From Streptomyces malachitofuscus (GTDB taxonomy: Bacteria; Actinomycetota; Actinomycetes; Streptomycetales; Streptomycetaceae), in assembly GCF_014650055.1 (NCBI RefSeq), contig NZ_BMUF01000005.1, positions 121,281 to 185,280 on the forward strand: a stretch of DNA of 64,000 nt, in the 5' to 3' direction. Below, piece by piece: positions 1-8,389 of the stretch (its first letter is position 1; each line of letters begins with the position of its first letter). The notes beneath the pieces are model-generated. The model was not told the DNA's origin and did no database searches. It worked only from the letters and a program-made list of their open reading frames with translations. The position numbers and the translations under genes are program-made.

Positions 1-1224
1 GTCCACGGCGTCCCCCTTGACGGGGATGCGGGCCAGGCGGGTGGCGATCAGGCCGGCCACGGTCTCGTAGGGGCCGTCCGGCGCGGTGAGTCCGATGCCG
101 GAGAGCCGGTCGAGGCGGACGCTGCCATCGGCCTCCCACACGCTGCGGCCGTCCTCCGTGGCGGGGGCGGGTGCCAGGTCGGGTGCCTCGAAGGGGTCGT
201 GCTCGTCGCGGACCTCGCCGACGACCTCCTCGACGATGTCCTCCACGGTGGCCACGCCCGCCGTGCCGCCGTACTCGTCGATGATCACGGCCATGGTGCG
301 GTGCGCGCGCATCCGCTCCAGCAGCCGGTCGGCGGTCAGGCTGTCGGGGACCAGCAGGGGCGGGGTGGTCAGGTCGGTGACCGCCGTGCCGGCCCGCCGC
401 TCCGGCTCCAGGGCGAGCACGTCACGGATGTGGACGGTGCCGACGACCTCGTCGAGGCTGTCCCGGTAGACCGGGAAGCGGGACAGGCCGGTGGCATGGC
501 TGAGGGCGGCGGCGTCGGCGGCGGTGGCACGCACCTCCAGGGCCCGGACGTCGACCCTCGGGGTCATCACGTTCTCGGCGGTGAGCTCGCTCAGGTGCAG
601 GGTGCGGACGAAGAGTTCCGCGGAGTCCGCCTCCAGGGCGCCCTCGGCCGCGGAGCGCCGGGCCAGCGCGCCCAGTTCCTCGGGGGTGCGCGCGGAGGCC
701 AGTTCCTCGGCGGGCTCCAGTCCGAGGCGGCGTACGAACCGGTTCGCGGTGCTGTTCAGATGCCCGATGAACGGGCCGAAGGCGGCGGTGAACGCGCGCT
801 GCGGTCCCGCGACCACCTTCGCGACCGCGGACGGCCGGGAGATGGCCCAGTTCTTGGGGACCAGTTCGCCGATCACCATGAGCACGACGGTGGACACCGT
901 CACACCCAGCAAGGTCGCGGCCGTCGGGGCGGCGCCGCCCAGTCCGGCCGCCCGCAGCGGTCCGCGCAGCAGCGCGGCCAGGGACGGCTCGGCGAGCATG
1001 CCGATCACCAGGGAGGTGACGGTGATGCCGAGCTGGGCGCCGGAGAGCTGGAGCGTCAGATGCCGTACGGCACGCAGGGCGCTCGCGGCGCCGCGCTCGC
1101 CGGCCTCGGCGGCACGCTCCAGCTCACCGCGCTCGACGGTGGTCAGGGAGAACTCGGCCGCGACGAACACCGCGCAGGCCAGGGTCAGCGCCAGGGCGAG
1201 CAGGAGCAGCAGGACCTCGGTCAC
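1..1224 (-). CDS. CorC/HlyC-family membrane protein (CNNM + CBS domains), 3' end outside window
   Basis: Membrane protein of the CorC/HlyC (CNNM) family, associated with divalent-cation efflux or magnesium homeostasis. The reading frame starts at a GTG (1222-1224) and is still open at base 1, so about 408 N-terminal residues are visible. An N-terminal hydrophobic segment rich in Leu/Ala is followed by FVAAEFSL and the DUF21 transmembrane block, including IGELVPKNWAI. From about residue 215 come paired CBS domains with VMTPRVDV and the conserved DEYGGTAGVATVEDVVEE motif. The CorC_HlyC C-terminal domain has begun (VKGDAVD) when the window ends. Such proteins often occur as tandem pairs in actinomycetes; the partner, if any, lies outside. 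Family identity is firm; substrate is unknown. Confidence 0.92.
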   Translation of the reverse strand, partial: MTEVLLLLLALALTLACAVFVAAEFSLTTVERGELERAAEAGERGAASALRAVRHLTLQLSGAQLGITVTSLVIGMLAEPSLAALLRGPLRAAGLGGAAPTAATLLGVTVSTVVLMVIGELVPKNWAISRPSAVAKVVAGPQRAFTAAFGPFIGHLNSTANRFVRRLGLEPAEELASARTPEELGALARRSAAEGALEADSAELFVRTLHLSELTAENVMTPRVDVRALEVRATAADAAALSHATGLSRFPVYRDSLDEVVGTVHIRDVLALEPERRAGTAVTDLTTPPLLVPDSLTADRLLERMRAHRTMAVIIDEYGGTAGVATVEDIVEEVVGEVRDEHDPFEAPDLAPAPATEDGRSVWEADGSVRLDRLSGIGLTAPDGPYETVAGLIATRLARIPVKGDAVD

Positions 1225-1435
1225 CGTGCCACCCCCGCTCCCTCGTCGGCCGTAAGGCGTGGACGGGCGGTGGTGGCACGGCTGCTACTGGGAGGATCAC
1301 CCATCGGGAGACCGTAGCTCCTTCTCAAACACGTGGACGACATGTGGTGGGAAAGCAGGATGGCCTGTTTCTACGCCAACTGTAAAGGACCCGCAAAGTC
1401 GTCGTGGTCCTCGGGGGACGCGGGGCGGCCGGGCG

Positions 1436-2431
1436 TCAGGTGATCTCCAGTACGTCCTTCACGGGGCGCCGGGGGGTCGCGGGGCCCCGGGGGCCGTAGC
1501 CGAGGCGCAGCACCATGTGCACCTGTCCGGTGCCCGCAGCCGGGTCGCGGGCGAGCAGGCGCAGCTCCGGCTCCTCCAGGGCGTGCGAGGTCAGAGAGGT
1601 CGCCAGGCCGGCCAGGGTGGCCTCCAGCAGCACCCGTTCCAGTGCCTGCCCGGCGCGCAGCCAGTCGGCGGGGTCCTCGCCGCGGGTACTGAGCAGGGCG
1701 AGGTGCGGCACGTCCTCGAAGGCCGTGGTGCCGCGGTCGGCCACCGTCCGGCGGCCCGCGAAGTCGCGGACGGGGGCCCTGCCGCCCTCCTTGCGGGGCC
1801 CGAACGCGTATTCCGGTACGCCGTCGACGGCGGTGTCCGCCTCCGCGCCCAGCCGCGTCCAGCGGAGCACGTCCTCGTTGGCGCCGGGGTCCAGGACGTC
1901 CCGGCTCTCCGCGTCCCGGACCAGGTCGAGCACGGTCTCCGCGTGCCAGGCGCCGGGGAAGAGCAGCACGGCGCCCTCCTGGGCCGCGGCGTCCCGCAGG
2001 GCGGCCCGCACGTCGTCGGGGATGTCCTTCTCGGCGAAGGGGTGGCGGCTGGTGTGCCGCTGCCGGACGGCGGGGTGCAGCCGGGCCGGCTCCGTGTCGG
2101 CGGGGCGGTGCGGGAGCGGGGCGGACAGCCGTACGGCGGCGAGCAGCAGCGGATCGCCGGGCTCGGGCAGCAGGGTCGTCTCCGCGACGAGGTCCGCGTA
2201 CGCGGCGGCGACCCGCAGGTTGAACAGGGCCGCCCCGCAGCCGATGTGCAGCGCCCGGTTGTCGGGGTCGGAGTGGGGCATGGCCCGTTCGGGATCGGCC
2301 CGCAGCAGCAGGAGATGCTCCGTGCGCCGGTAGTGGAAACGCCAGGGCTGGGCGTTGTGCATGGACGGTGCCGCGGTGGCCTCGGCCACCAGCGTGGTCA
2401 CCGTCCTGTCGTCGAGCGGTCGCGATGCCAT
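1436..2431 (-). CDS. Acg-like nitroreductase-family protein
   Basis: 331-residue flavin-type nitroreductase fold of the Acg family (named from Mycobacterium Acg, a dormancy-induced FMN-binding protein). The N-terminus carries the typical APSMHNAQPWRF motif, followed by PDNRALHIGCGAALFNLRVA, both diagnostic of this group. Members usually lack robust nitroreductase activity and may sequester flavin; enzyme activity cannot be deduced here. The frame is open 48 bases further upstream, but the ATG at 2429-2431 has a GAGGAGG site six bases upstream and begins MASRPLDD, so it is chosen. It stands alone between the CorC gene and the SpoIIE fusion, on the same strand as both. Confidence 0.85.
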   Translation of the reverse strand: MASRPLDDRTVTTLVAEATAAPSMHNAQPWRFHYRRTEHLLLLRADPERAMPHSDPDNRALHIGCGAALFNLRVAAAYADLVAETTLLPEPGDPLLLAAVRLSAPLPHRPADTEPARLHPAVRQRHTSRHPFAEKDIPDDVRAALRDAAAQEGAVLLFPGAWHAETVLDLVRDAESRDVLDPGANEDVLRWTRLGAEADTAVDGVPEYAFGPRKEGGRAPVRDFAGRRTVADRGTTAFEDVPHLALLSTRGEDPADWLRAGQALERVLLEATLAGLATSLTSHALEEPELRLLARDPAAGTGQVHMVLRLGYGPRGPATPRRPVKDVLEIT

Positions 2432-2528
2432 GCCGTCCTCCTCGCGCCCCGGCCTGCCCGGGCCGGCACCCGGCTCCACCGGCGGGTTCCCCCTTTCCGC
2501 CGCCGGGAACCGGGGCTTGGCGCCGGGC

Positions 2529-5500
2529 TCAGGGATCGACGACGAAGGACTGCTCGGTCCAGATGACCTTGCCGGTCGAGGTGTGCCGGGTGCCCCACCG
2601 GTGGGCGAGCTGGGCCACGATCATCAGTCCGCGTCCTCCCTCGTCCGTGGTGCGCGCGTGGCGCGGGCGCGGTGAGGTGCCGCTGCCGTCGCTCACCTCG
2701 CAGATGAGGCTGCGGTCCCGGATCAGGCGCAGGCCGATCGGTCCGGACGCGTACCGGATGGCGTTGGTGACCAGTTCGCTGACGATGAGCTCCGTGGTGA
2801 ACTCGAGACTGTCCAGGCCCCACTCCGACAGCTGCCGCACCACGGCCGATCGGGCGTCGCCGACGGCGGCCGGGTCGCTGGGCAGGTCCCAGGAGGCGAC
2901 CTGGTGCGGCGAGAGGGCCTTGGTGCGGGCGAGGAGCAGAGCGGCGTCGTCGGGTGGCGGGCCCGTCAGCAGCGTGTCGACGGCGCCCCGCCCGATCTCC
3001 TCCAGCGCCGTTCCGGGCTCCGTGAGCGCCTGGCCCAGCCGGGAGATCCCGACGTCGATGTCCCGGTCGGCCGTTTCCACGAGGCCGTCGGTGTAGAACG
3101 CCAGCAGGCTGCCCTCGGCGATCTCCAGTTCGACGGACTCGAACGGCAGATATCCGAGGCCGAGCGGCGGCCCCGCGGGCAGATCCAGCACCTCGGCGGC
3201 GTGCCCGGGCGTCACCAGGACGGGTGGCAGGTGCCCCGCGCGGGCGAGTGTGCACCGTCTGCCGACGGGGTCGTACACGGCGTACAGGCAGGTCGCTCCC
3301 ATGAAACCGGCACCCTCGGCGGCCGCCGGCTCACTGTCGTCGTGGGCCCCCATGAGGCCGATCACCAGGTCGTCGAGGTGGGCGAGCAGTTCGTCGGGAG
3401 GAAGGTCCAGGTTGGCGAGCGTGCGCACCGCGGCGCGCAGGCGTCCCATGGTCGCCGCCGCGTTCATCCCGTGTCCGACGACGTCGCCGACGACGAGGGC
3501 GACCCGGGCGCCGGACAGCGGGACGACGTCGAACCAGTCGCCGCCCACGCCGCTGGGGACGCCGGCCGGCTGGTACCACGAGGCGACCTCGAGCGCCGAT
3601 CCCCCGCTCAGGGCCTGCGGCAGCAGGAACTGCTGCATGGCGCGGGAGGCGGTGCGCTCGCGGGTGAAGCGGCGGGCGTTGTCGACGCACACCGCCGCGC
3701 GGGAGACGATCTCCTCGGCCAGGCGCACGTCGTCGTCGTCGAACGGGGCGAAGCGGCGCGACCGGGCGAAGGTCGCCACGCCCAGGGTGACGCCGCGCGC
3801 CCGCACCGGCACCACCATCAGCGAGCGGAAGTCGTACTCCAGGAGCGACGCGCCCAGGGAGGGGTCCTCGGTCACCCAGGGGCTGGCGGTGCGGTCCAGG
3901 GTGCGTTCCACCAGGGTCCTGCTCTCCAGCAGGCAGTGCGTCACGGGCGAGGACGGGGCACGGCGGACGGCCTCCCCGACGGCCAGGCTGCCCTCGGGGC
4001 ACCCCGCGCGCACCGACGCCTGCCCGGCGCGGCGGATCACCGGTGCCATGCCCACCGGCCCGGGGGCCGGCTCCTCGCCCCTCATCACGGAGTCCAGCAG
4101 GTCGACCGCCACGAAGTCGGCGAGGGCCGGCACGGTCTCGTCGGCCAGCTCCTGCGCGGTCCGCCGTACGTCCAGGGTGCTGCCGATGCGGGCACCGGCG
4201 TCGTTCAGCAGCGCCAGGCGTTCCTGCGCCCGCCGGCGTTCGGTGACGTCGATGAGCATGTACAGGATGCCCACGGTGCGGTCGCGGCGGTCCCTCATCC
4301 CGAAGAAGGACGCGGAGATGGCGCGGGCGCGCTCGGGGTCGTCGGAGGTGGTGACGAACTCGCAGTCCATGACGGGGCGGCCGGTGTCCAGGACGGTGCG
4401 CATCTTCTCCTGGAAGAGCGCTGCCTCCGCGGGCGGCAGCACCTCGTGCACCTGCCGTCCCAGACGGTCCCCGAGGGGGACCAGACGGTCCAGGGGCTCG
4501 TTGACCCAGACGAAGCGGAGATCGGTGTCGAGGACCGCCAGGCCGACCGGCGCGTGGGCGAGGAAGGAGGTGAGCATCAGCTGGCTCATCCCTCCGCCGG
4601 GCATGCGCCAGAAGGCCCGTTTGGGCGGCCGGCCGACGTAGCGGCCGAACAGGAGGGCGGCCGCCGTGGCGACCAGGACGCCCGGCACCATTTCGTAGAC
4701 CCCCGATTCGAGCGGCCCGAGCACGGGGTTGATGCGGCTCCACAGCAGCACCGTGCCGGCGCCCGACACGATTCCGGCCATGGCCCCCGCCCAGGTCATG
4801 CGGGGCCAGTACAGCGACAGCAGGACCACCGGCCCGAAGGCGGCCCCGAAACCGGCCCAGGCGTGGGCGACGAGACTGAGCAGTGCGTCGCCTCTGAGGG
4901 CGATGACGAACGCCACCAGGATCACCAGGACGACCGTGCCGCGCCCCACCCACACCAGCGCGCGGTCGCCGGCGCGGCGGTCGAGGAAGGCCCGGTAGAA
5001 GTCCTCGGTCAGGGCCACGGACGACACCAGGAGCTGGCTGTCGGCGGTGGAGATGACGGCGGCGAGCACGGCGATCAGCATCACGCCGGCGACCCACGGG
5101 TTGAGCAGCGTTCGTGACAGTTCGATGTACACCGTGTCGGGGGCGGACAGCGACGGCACGAGTTCCCCGATGCCGGCCAGGCCGACGAGGGTGGCACCGG
5201 CGAGCACCAGCACCACCCAGGCGGTGCCGATGCGACGGGCGGCGGGGACGTCGCGGGCGCTGCGGATGCTCATGAACCGGGCCAGGATGTGGGGTTGCCC
5301 GAAGTATCCGAGGCCCCAGGCGAGCAGCGAGACGATCGCCACGACACCGAGGGTTCCGTCGGCGGACCACAGACCGCCCGCGTAGTCGACCAGGGCCCCG
5401 GGATCCCGCAGGGCGGGCTCCCTGCTGTCGAGGGCGTCGCCCAGGGCGCCGAAGCCGCCGACGGCCGTGATGGCGGTCGCGGGCAGCACGATCAGGGCGA

Positions 5501-6089
5501 GGAGCATGAGCGTGGCCTGCAGGACGTGGGTCAGGCTCACTGCCAGGAAGCCGCCCAGCGCCGAGTAGATGACGATGACCAGGGCGGTGACGGTGACGCC
5601 CAGCCCGAAGCGGAGGTCGAAGACGGTGTTGAACAACAGCCCGCCCGCCACCAGGCCGCTGCTGACGTAGAGGGTGAAGAACACCAGCGTCACCGCGGCC
5701 GAGACGAGTCTGAGCATCCGGGTACGGTCCTCGAACCGCTCCTCCAGGTAGGCCGACAGGCTGACCGCGTTCCCGGCCCGCTCGGTGTAGGTGCGCAACC
5801 TCGGCGCGACGAAGAGCCAGTTCAGGTAGGTACCGGCGGCCAGGCCCAGCGCGATCCACGCGGAGCCGATGCCCGCCGCGTAGACGGCTCCGGGGAGGGC
5901 CAGGAACAGCCAGCCGGACATGTCGCTGGCCCCCGCGGACAGGGCGGAGACGAGCGGCCTGAGCCGGCGCCCGCCCAGGGCGAAGTCGGAGAACGAGCGC
6001 ATGCGGGTGCAGGCCCAGACACCCGTTCCGACCATGGCCACCACGTACAGCGCGAACATGGTGACGATCGGCGCACTCAAGTTGAACAT
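2529..6089 (-). CDS. sodium/solute symporter fused to PAS-GAF-SpoIIE phosphatase-HATPase
   Basis: 1186-residue multidomain protein. Residues about 1-490 are a complete PutP-like sodium/solute symporter domain with around 12-13 hydrophobic segments (for example SAWIALGLAAGTYLNW, then NAVSLSAYLEERFED). A PAS domain follows (about 505-620, LAVLDTDLRFVWVNEPLD), then GAF (about 623-790), a SpoIIE/PP2C phosphatase (about 810-1045) with metal-binding motifs GGDWFDV, VGDVVGHG and DDAALLL, and a C-terminal HATPase_c anti-sigma-type kinase (about 1065-1186) with ELVTNAIRYA and EGGRGLMIV. The start at 6087-6089 (MFNLSAP) has GAGGA upstream; an ATG 42 bases earlier lacks a site. Inference: a transport-coupled sensor that both phosphorylates and dephosphorylates anti-sigma antagonists, comparable in logic to the SLC5-kinase CbrA/CrbS proteins but with a phosphatase output. 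Confidence 0.9.
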   Translation of the reverse strand: MFNLSAPIVTMFALYVVAMVGTGVWACTRMRSFSDFALGGRRLRPLVSALSAGASDMSGWLFLALPGAVYAAGIGSAWIALGLAAGTYLNWLFVAPRLRTYTERAGNAVSLSAYLEERFEDRTRMLRLVSAAVTLVFFTLYVSSGLVAGGLLFNTVFDLRFGLGVTVTALVIVIYSALGGFLAVSLTHVLQATLMLLALIVLPATAITAVGGFGALGDALDSREPALRDPGALVDYAGGLWSADGTLGVVAIVSLLAWGLGYFGQPHILARFMSIRSARDVPAARRIGTAWVVLVLAGATLVGLAGIGELVPSLSAPDTVYIELSRTLLNPWVAGVMLIAVLAAVISTADSQLLVSSVALTEDFYRAFLDRRAGDRALVWVGRGTVVLVILVAFVIALRGDALLSLVAHAWAGFGAAFGPVVLLSLYWPRMTWAGAMAGIVSGAGTVLLWSRINPVLGPLESGVYEMVPGVLVATAAALLFGRYVGRPPKRAFWRMPGGGMSQLMLTSFLAHAPVGLAVLDTDLRFVWVNEPLDRLVPLGDRLGRQVHEVLPPAEAALFQEKMRTVLDTGRPVMDCEFVTTSDDPERARAISASFFGMRDRRDRTVGILYMLIDVTERRRAQERLALLNDAGARIGSTLDVRRTAQELADETVPALADFVAVDLLDSVMRGEEPAPGPVGMAPVIRRAGQASVRAGCPEGSLAVGEAVRRAPSSPVTHCLLESRTLVERTLDRTASPWVTEDPSLGASLLEYDFRSLMVVPVRARGVTLGVATFARSRRFAPFDDDDVRLAEEIVSRAAVCVDNARRFTRERTASRAMQQFLLPQALSGGSALEVASWYQPAGVPSGVGGDWFDVVPLSGARVALVVGDVVGHGMNAAATMGRLRAAVRTLANLDLPPDELLAHLDDLVIGLMGAHDDSEPAAAEGAGFMGATCLYAVYDPVGRRCTLARAGHLPPVLVTPGHAAEVLDLPAGPPLGLGYLPFESVELEIAEGSLLAFYTDGLVETADRDIDVGISRLGQALTEPGTALEEIGRGAVDTLLTGPPPDDAALLLARTKALSPHQVASWDLPSDPAAVGDARSAVVRQLSEWGLDSLEFTTELIVSELVTNAIRYASGPIGLRLIRDRSLICEVSDGSGTSPRPRHARTTDEGGRGLMIVAQLAHRWGTRHTSTGKVIWTEQSFVVDP

Positions 6090-6163
6090 GTGGTCCTCGC
6101 CCGGGAAGTCCGCGATCAGGGGCACACCCATCGGTCCGGCCGGCGGTTCGGTACTCCGGCGTC

Positions 6164-6177
6164 AAATCTACAGATTT
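6164..6177. promoter_or_regulatory. palindrome upstream of the symporter-phosphatase gene
   Basis: AAATCT-AC-AGATTT, six-base perfect arms, lies 75 bases upstream of the chosen start at 6089 and is strikingly AT-rich for this genome. Its TCTACAG core recurs in the larger inverted repeat at 6271-6288 upstream of the divergent TerB gene, so one regulator could serve both genes. Binding protein unknown. Confidence 0.5.
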
Positions 6178-6270
6178 CGAACATGCCCAACCACGCGGAT
6201 GCCCGGACCGCGCGCTCGGCGACCGCGGGACGACGGCCCGCCACCTCTTCGCGCACCCTTCCCTGGTACG

Positions 6271-6288
6271 TTCTACAGTGCTGTAGAA
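6271..6288. promoter_or_regulatory. perfect inverted repeat upstream of TerB gene
   Basis: TTCTACAG-TG-CTGTAGAA, eight-base perfect arms, ends 57 bases before the TerB start codon. The TACA..TGTA core resembles operators of BlaI/CopY-type repressors in general form, and a BlaI gene lies nearby (7751-8140), but the spacer differs from characterised BlaI sites, so the link is only a suggestion. Confidence 0.55.
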
Positions 6289-6345
6289 ATTACGGCGCCC
6301 GGAGCGTCAGATCCGGGCACCCCTCCCGACACGTACGGAGTTCTC

Positions 6346-6801
6346 ATGGCCCTGTGGGACCGCCTCAAGGAGTCTGCGTCCCAGATGCAGACCCAGCTGA
6401 CGGCCAGGAAGAACGACCTCAGGAGCGGCGCCTTCCGCGACGCGAGCATGGCGATGTGCGCCCTGGTGGCGGCCGCGGACGGTTCGGTCGACCCCTCCGA
6501 GCGACAGCGCGTGGCCCAGCTGATCGGCACCAACGAGGTGCTGCAGAACTTCCCCGCGGACGACCTGCGCCGCCGCTTCGAGGACAACCTCGCCAAGCTC
6601 ACCACCGACTTCGCCTTCGGCAAGGTGAGCGTCCTGCAGGAGATCGCCAATGCGAAGAAGAAGCCTGCGGAGGCGCGGGCCGTGATCCAGATCGGCATCG
6701 TGATCGGCGGCGCCGACGGCGACTTCGACAAGGACGAGCAGGCCGTGGTCCGCGAGGCGTGCTACGCCCTCGGCCTGCCGCCGCACGAGTTCGACCTCTG
6801 A
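6346..6801 (+). CDS. TerB-family tellurite resistance protein
   Basis: 151-residue cytoplasmic TerB domain protein. It contains the two acidic, possibly metal-binding helical repeats typical of TerB: VAAADGSVDPSERQRV near residue 45 and IGGADGDFDKDEQAVV near residue 130. TerB proteins interact with TerC/TerD-type systems in tellurite and stress responses; no other ter gene is visible here. The start ATG is preceded by ACGGAG. It diverges from the symporter-phosphatase fusion, and its promoter region holds a strong inverted repeat. It converges on the M56 protease gene with a 10-base gap. Confidence 0.88.
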   Translation: MALWDRLKESASQMQTQLTARKNDLRSGAFRDASMAMCALVAAADGSVDPSERQRVAQLIGTNEVLQNFPADDLRRRFEDNLAKLTTDFAFGKVSVLQEIANAKKKPAEARAVIQIGIVIGGADGDFDKDEQAVVREACYALGLPPHEFDL

Positions 6802-6811
6802 CCGGCGCGGA

Positions 6812-7744
6812 TCACAGGGGGGTGGCCGCGTAGAGGATCCGGACCATCGTCACCGTGGAGTTCGCCGATGCCATCGCGGACACGGCCGTGCCCGCGGCCG
6901 CGCCCCACGCCGCAAGTCCCACCAGAGTGAACAGGGAGGGCCAGCGCCGTACCGCCGGGGCGGGCGCGAGCAGCGCCGCCACGCGGCGCGGAACCGGCCC
7001 GGGCGCGGCGAGACCCGCGAGAGTGGCGACCGGGGTGCCCCGCGACACCAGGGCCGCCTTGCCGATCGCGTGGGCCACGGTGCGGCGGCTGCCGACGGTC
7101 TGCGCCGCGTCCTCGTCCGCCCACCGTTCCGCCGTGTACGCCACCGCCGTCCGCAGCGGCCGCAGGAAGGGGTTGGCCCGTGCGGCCAGCTGAACCGTGA
7201 GGAGGAAGCGGTGGTGGCCGGCCGCCAGATGGGCCCGTTCGTGCGCGAACAGCGCCCGGCGCTCGGCCGGCGCGAGACTCCTGAGCAACCCGGTGGTCAC
7301 CACCACCCGGTCCCGTCGCCCGCCCGGCAGCGCGTAGGCGTACGGCTCGGCGTCCGGGAGAACCGCCACTCCCGTCCCCCGCAGCCCGGCCAGTGCCCGG
7401 TGGGCGCGACGGCGCACCCGGCCGTGCCGCCACAGCGTCCGGCCGCACGCCGAGAGCACCGCGCACAGGGCGGGGATCGCGGCCTTCCCGACGACCTCGT
7501 CGTAGGGGACCGCGGCGCGCACCTCGGGGTCCGACCAGCCGTCGGGCAGCGGGTTCCCGGGCAGCTGGGCGGTACCGACCACCATCGCCAGCGCCAGGCA
7601 CACCGTGCTGCACACCGCCATCACCGCCGCCACCCCGGTCAGCAGCCGGGTCGCGGTGCGCGGGTGCAGACGGTGCTCCGCGAGGCGCGCGATCGGCCAC
7701 GCCGTCAGGGGCAGCACCAGCGGCAGAAAGACGAACACCCCCAT
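6812..7744 (-). CDS. M56-family (BlaR1-like) membrane metallopeptidase
   Basis: 310-residue integral membrane zinc metallopeptidase of the M56 family. The active-site helix is ALFAHERAHLAAGHH (HExxH as HERAH). N-terminal segments (VFVFLPLVLPLTAWPI and others) and a C-terminal segment near LVGLAAWGAAAGTAV are hydrophobic. There is no penicillin-sensing C-terminal domain, so it resembles the short M56 proteins paired with BlaI regulators in actinomycetes rather than full-length BlaR1. It starts six bases after the stop of the BlaI gene on the same strand, so the two are one transcription unit. Expected role: signal-dependent cleavage relieving repression by BlaI; the signal is not known. Confidence 0.88.
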   Translation of the reverse strand: MGVFVFLPLVLPLTAWPIARLAEHRLHPRTATRLLTGVAAVMAVCSTVCLALAMVVGTAQLPGNPLPDGWSDPEVRAAVPYDEVVGKAAIPALCAVLSACGRTLWRHGRVRRRAHRALAGLRGTGVAVLPDAEPYAYALPGGRRDRVVVTTGLLRSLAPAERRALFAHERAHLAAGHHRFLLTVQLAARANPFLRPLRTAVAYTAERWADEDAAQTVGSRRTVAHAIGKAALVSRGTPVATLAGLAAPGPVPRRVAALLAPAPAVRRWPSLFTLVGLAAWGAAAGTAVSAMASANSTVTMVRILYAATPL

Positions 7745-7750
7745 GGCGGC

Positions 7751-8140
7751 TCAGTCTTCCCCGTCGTTCCCCGGCCGGCCCAGCAGTTCCCGCAGGAGGC
7801 GTTCGTCGTCCGGTCCGAGGCCGGTGACGAAGCTGGCCAGCACCGCCTCCCGGTCGCTCTCGGCGTCGAGCACCCTGCGCATCCTGTGGGCGGCCAGGCC
7901 CGCCTGGTCCGACGCTGAGGTCCACGCGAAGGACCGGCCCGCGCGCTCCCGGGTGACCGCGCCCTTGGCCAGCAGCCTGGTCAGGATGGTGATGACGGTC
8001 GTGTAGGCGAGGTCTCCGCCGAGCCGCTGCTGCACCCAGCCGGCCGTCGCCGGGCCCTCCGCCTCCCGCAGCGCGGCCAGGACGAGTGCCTCCAGCTCAC
8101 CCTGCCCCCGCCGCCGGGACCGCTGCCGCTGCTCCGCCAC
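7751..8140 (-). CDS. BlaI/MecI/CopY-family transcriptional repressor
   Basis: 129-residue winged-helix repressor of the BlaI/MecI/CopY (Penicillinase_R) family. The N-terminal HTH reads ELEALVLAALREAEGPATAGWVQQRL with the wing segment YTTVITILTRLLAKGAV, followed by a short helical dimerisation tail. Two in-frame GTG starts exist; the downstream one (8138-8140) is chosen because it has a GGAAGGGAG site about seven bases upstream while the one at 8161 has none suitably spaced. It is the first gene of a two-gene operon with the M56 protease and diverges from the Rieske oxygenase gene. In homologous pairs BlaI represses its own operon and targets such as ATP synthase or beta-lactamase genes. Confidence 0.9.
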   Translation of the reverse strand: MAEQRQRSRRRGQGELEALVLAALREAEGPATAGWVQQRLGGDLAYTTVITILTRLLAKGAVTRERAGRSFAWTSASDQAGLAAHRMRRVLDAESDREAVLASFVTGLGPDDERLLRELLGRPGNDGED

Positions 8141-8389
8141 GCCCTGTCTCCCTTCCGCCACCTCCGGTCACCCGGGCCGCCATCGTATAGACGCCCGCCC
8201 GCCACACCTGAGCAGCCCTGAGGAGAGCGCACTCGCACCGAGGCCCGGGCCCAGAAGTTCCCCGCCCCCGAACGGACCCCGTCACTCTCCGAGGGGAGCG
8301 TAATGAATCGGACATTCGGGAAGGCGGAGAAGGTGAACGAGGAGGAGCGCGACGGGCTCCGCCCCTGAGCCTGTGCGCGAGGAGTAGGT

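Noticed and set aside
1225..1435. Short plus-strand frames between the CorC and nitroreductase genes
   Set aside because: No ribosome-binding site, unusual composition and no recognisable motifs; treated as upstream region of the CorC gene.
3331..6165. Very long minus-strand open frame (944 codons) overlapping the symporter-phosphatase gene
   Set aside because: Its translation is Arg/Pro/Ala/Gly-rich without domains; it is the out-of-frame shadow of the true gene, which shows complete transporter and phosphatase motifs.
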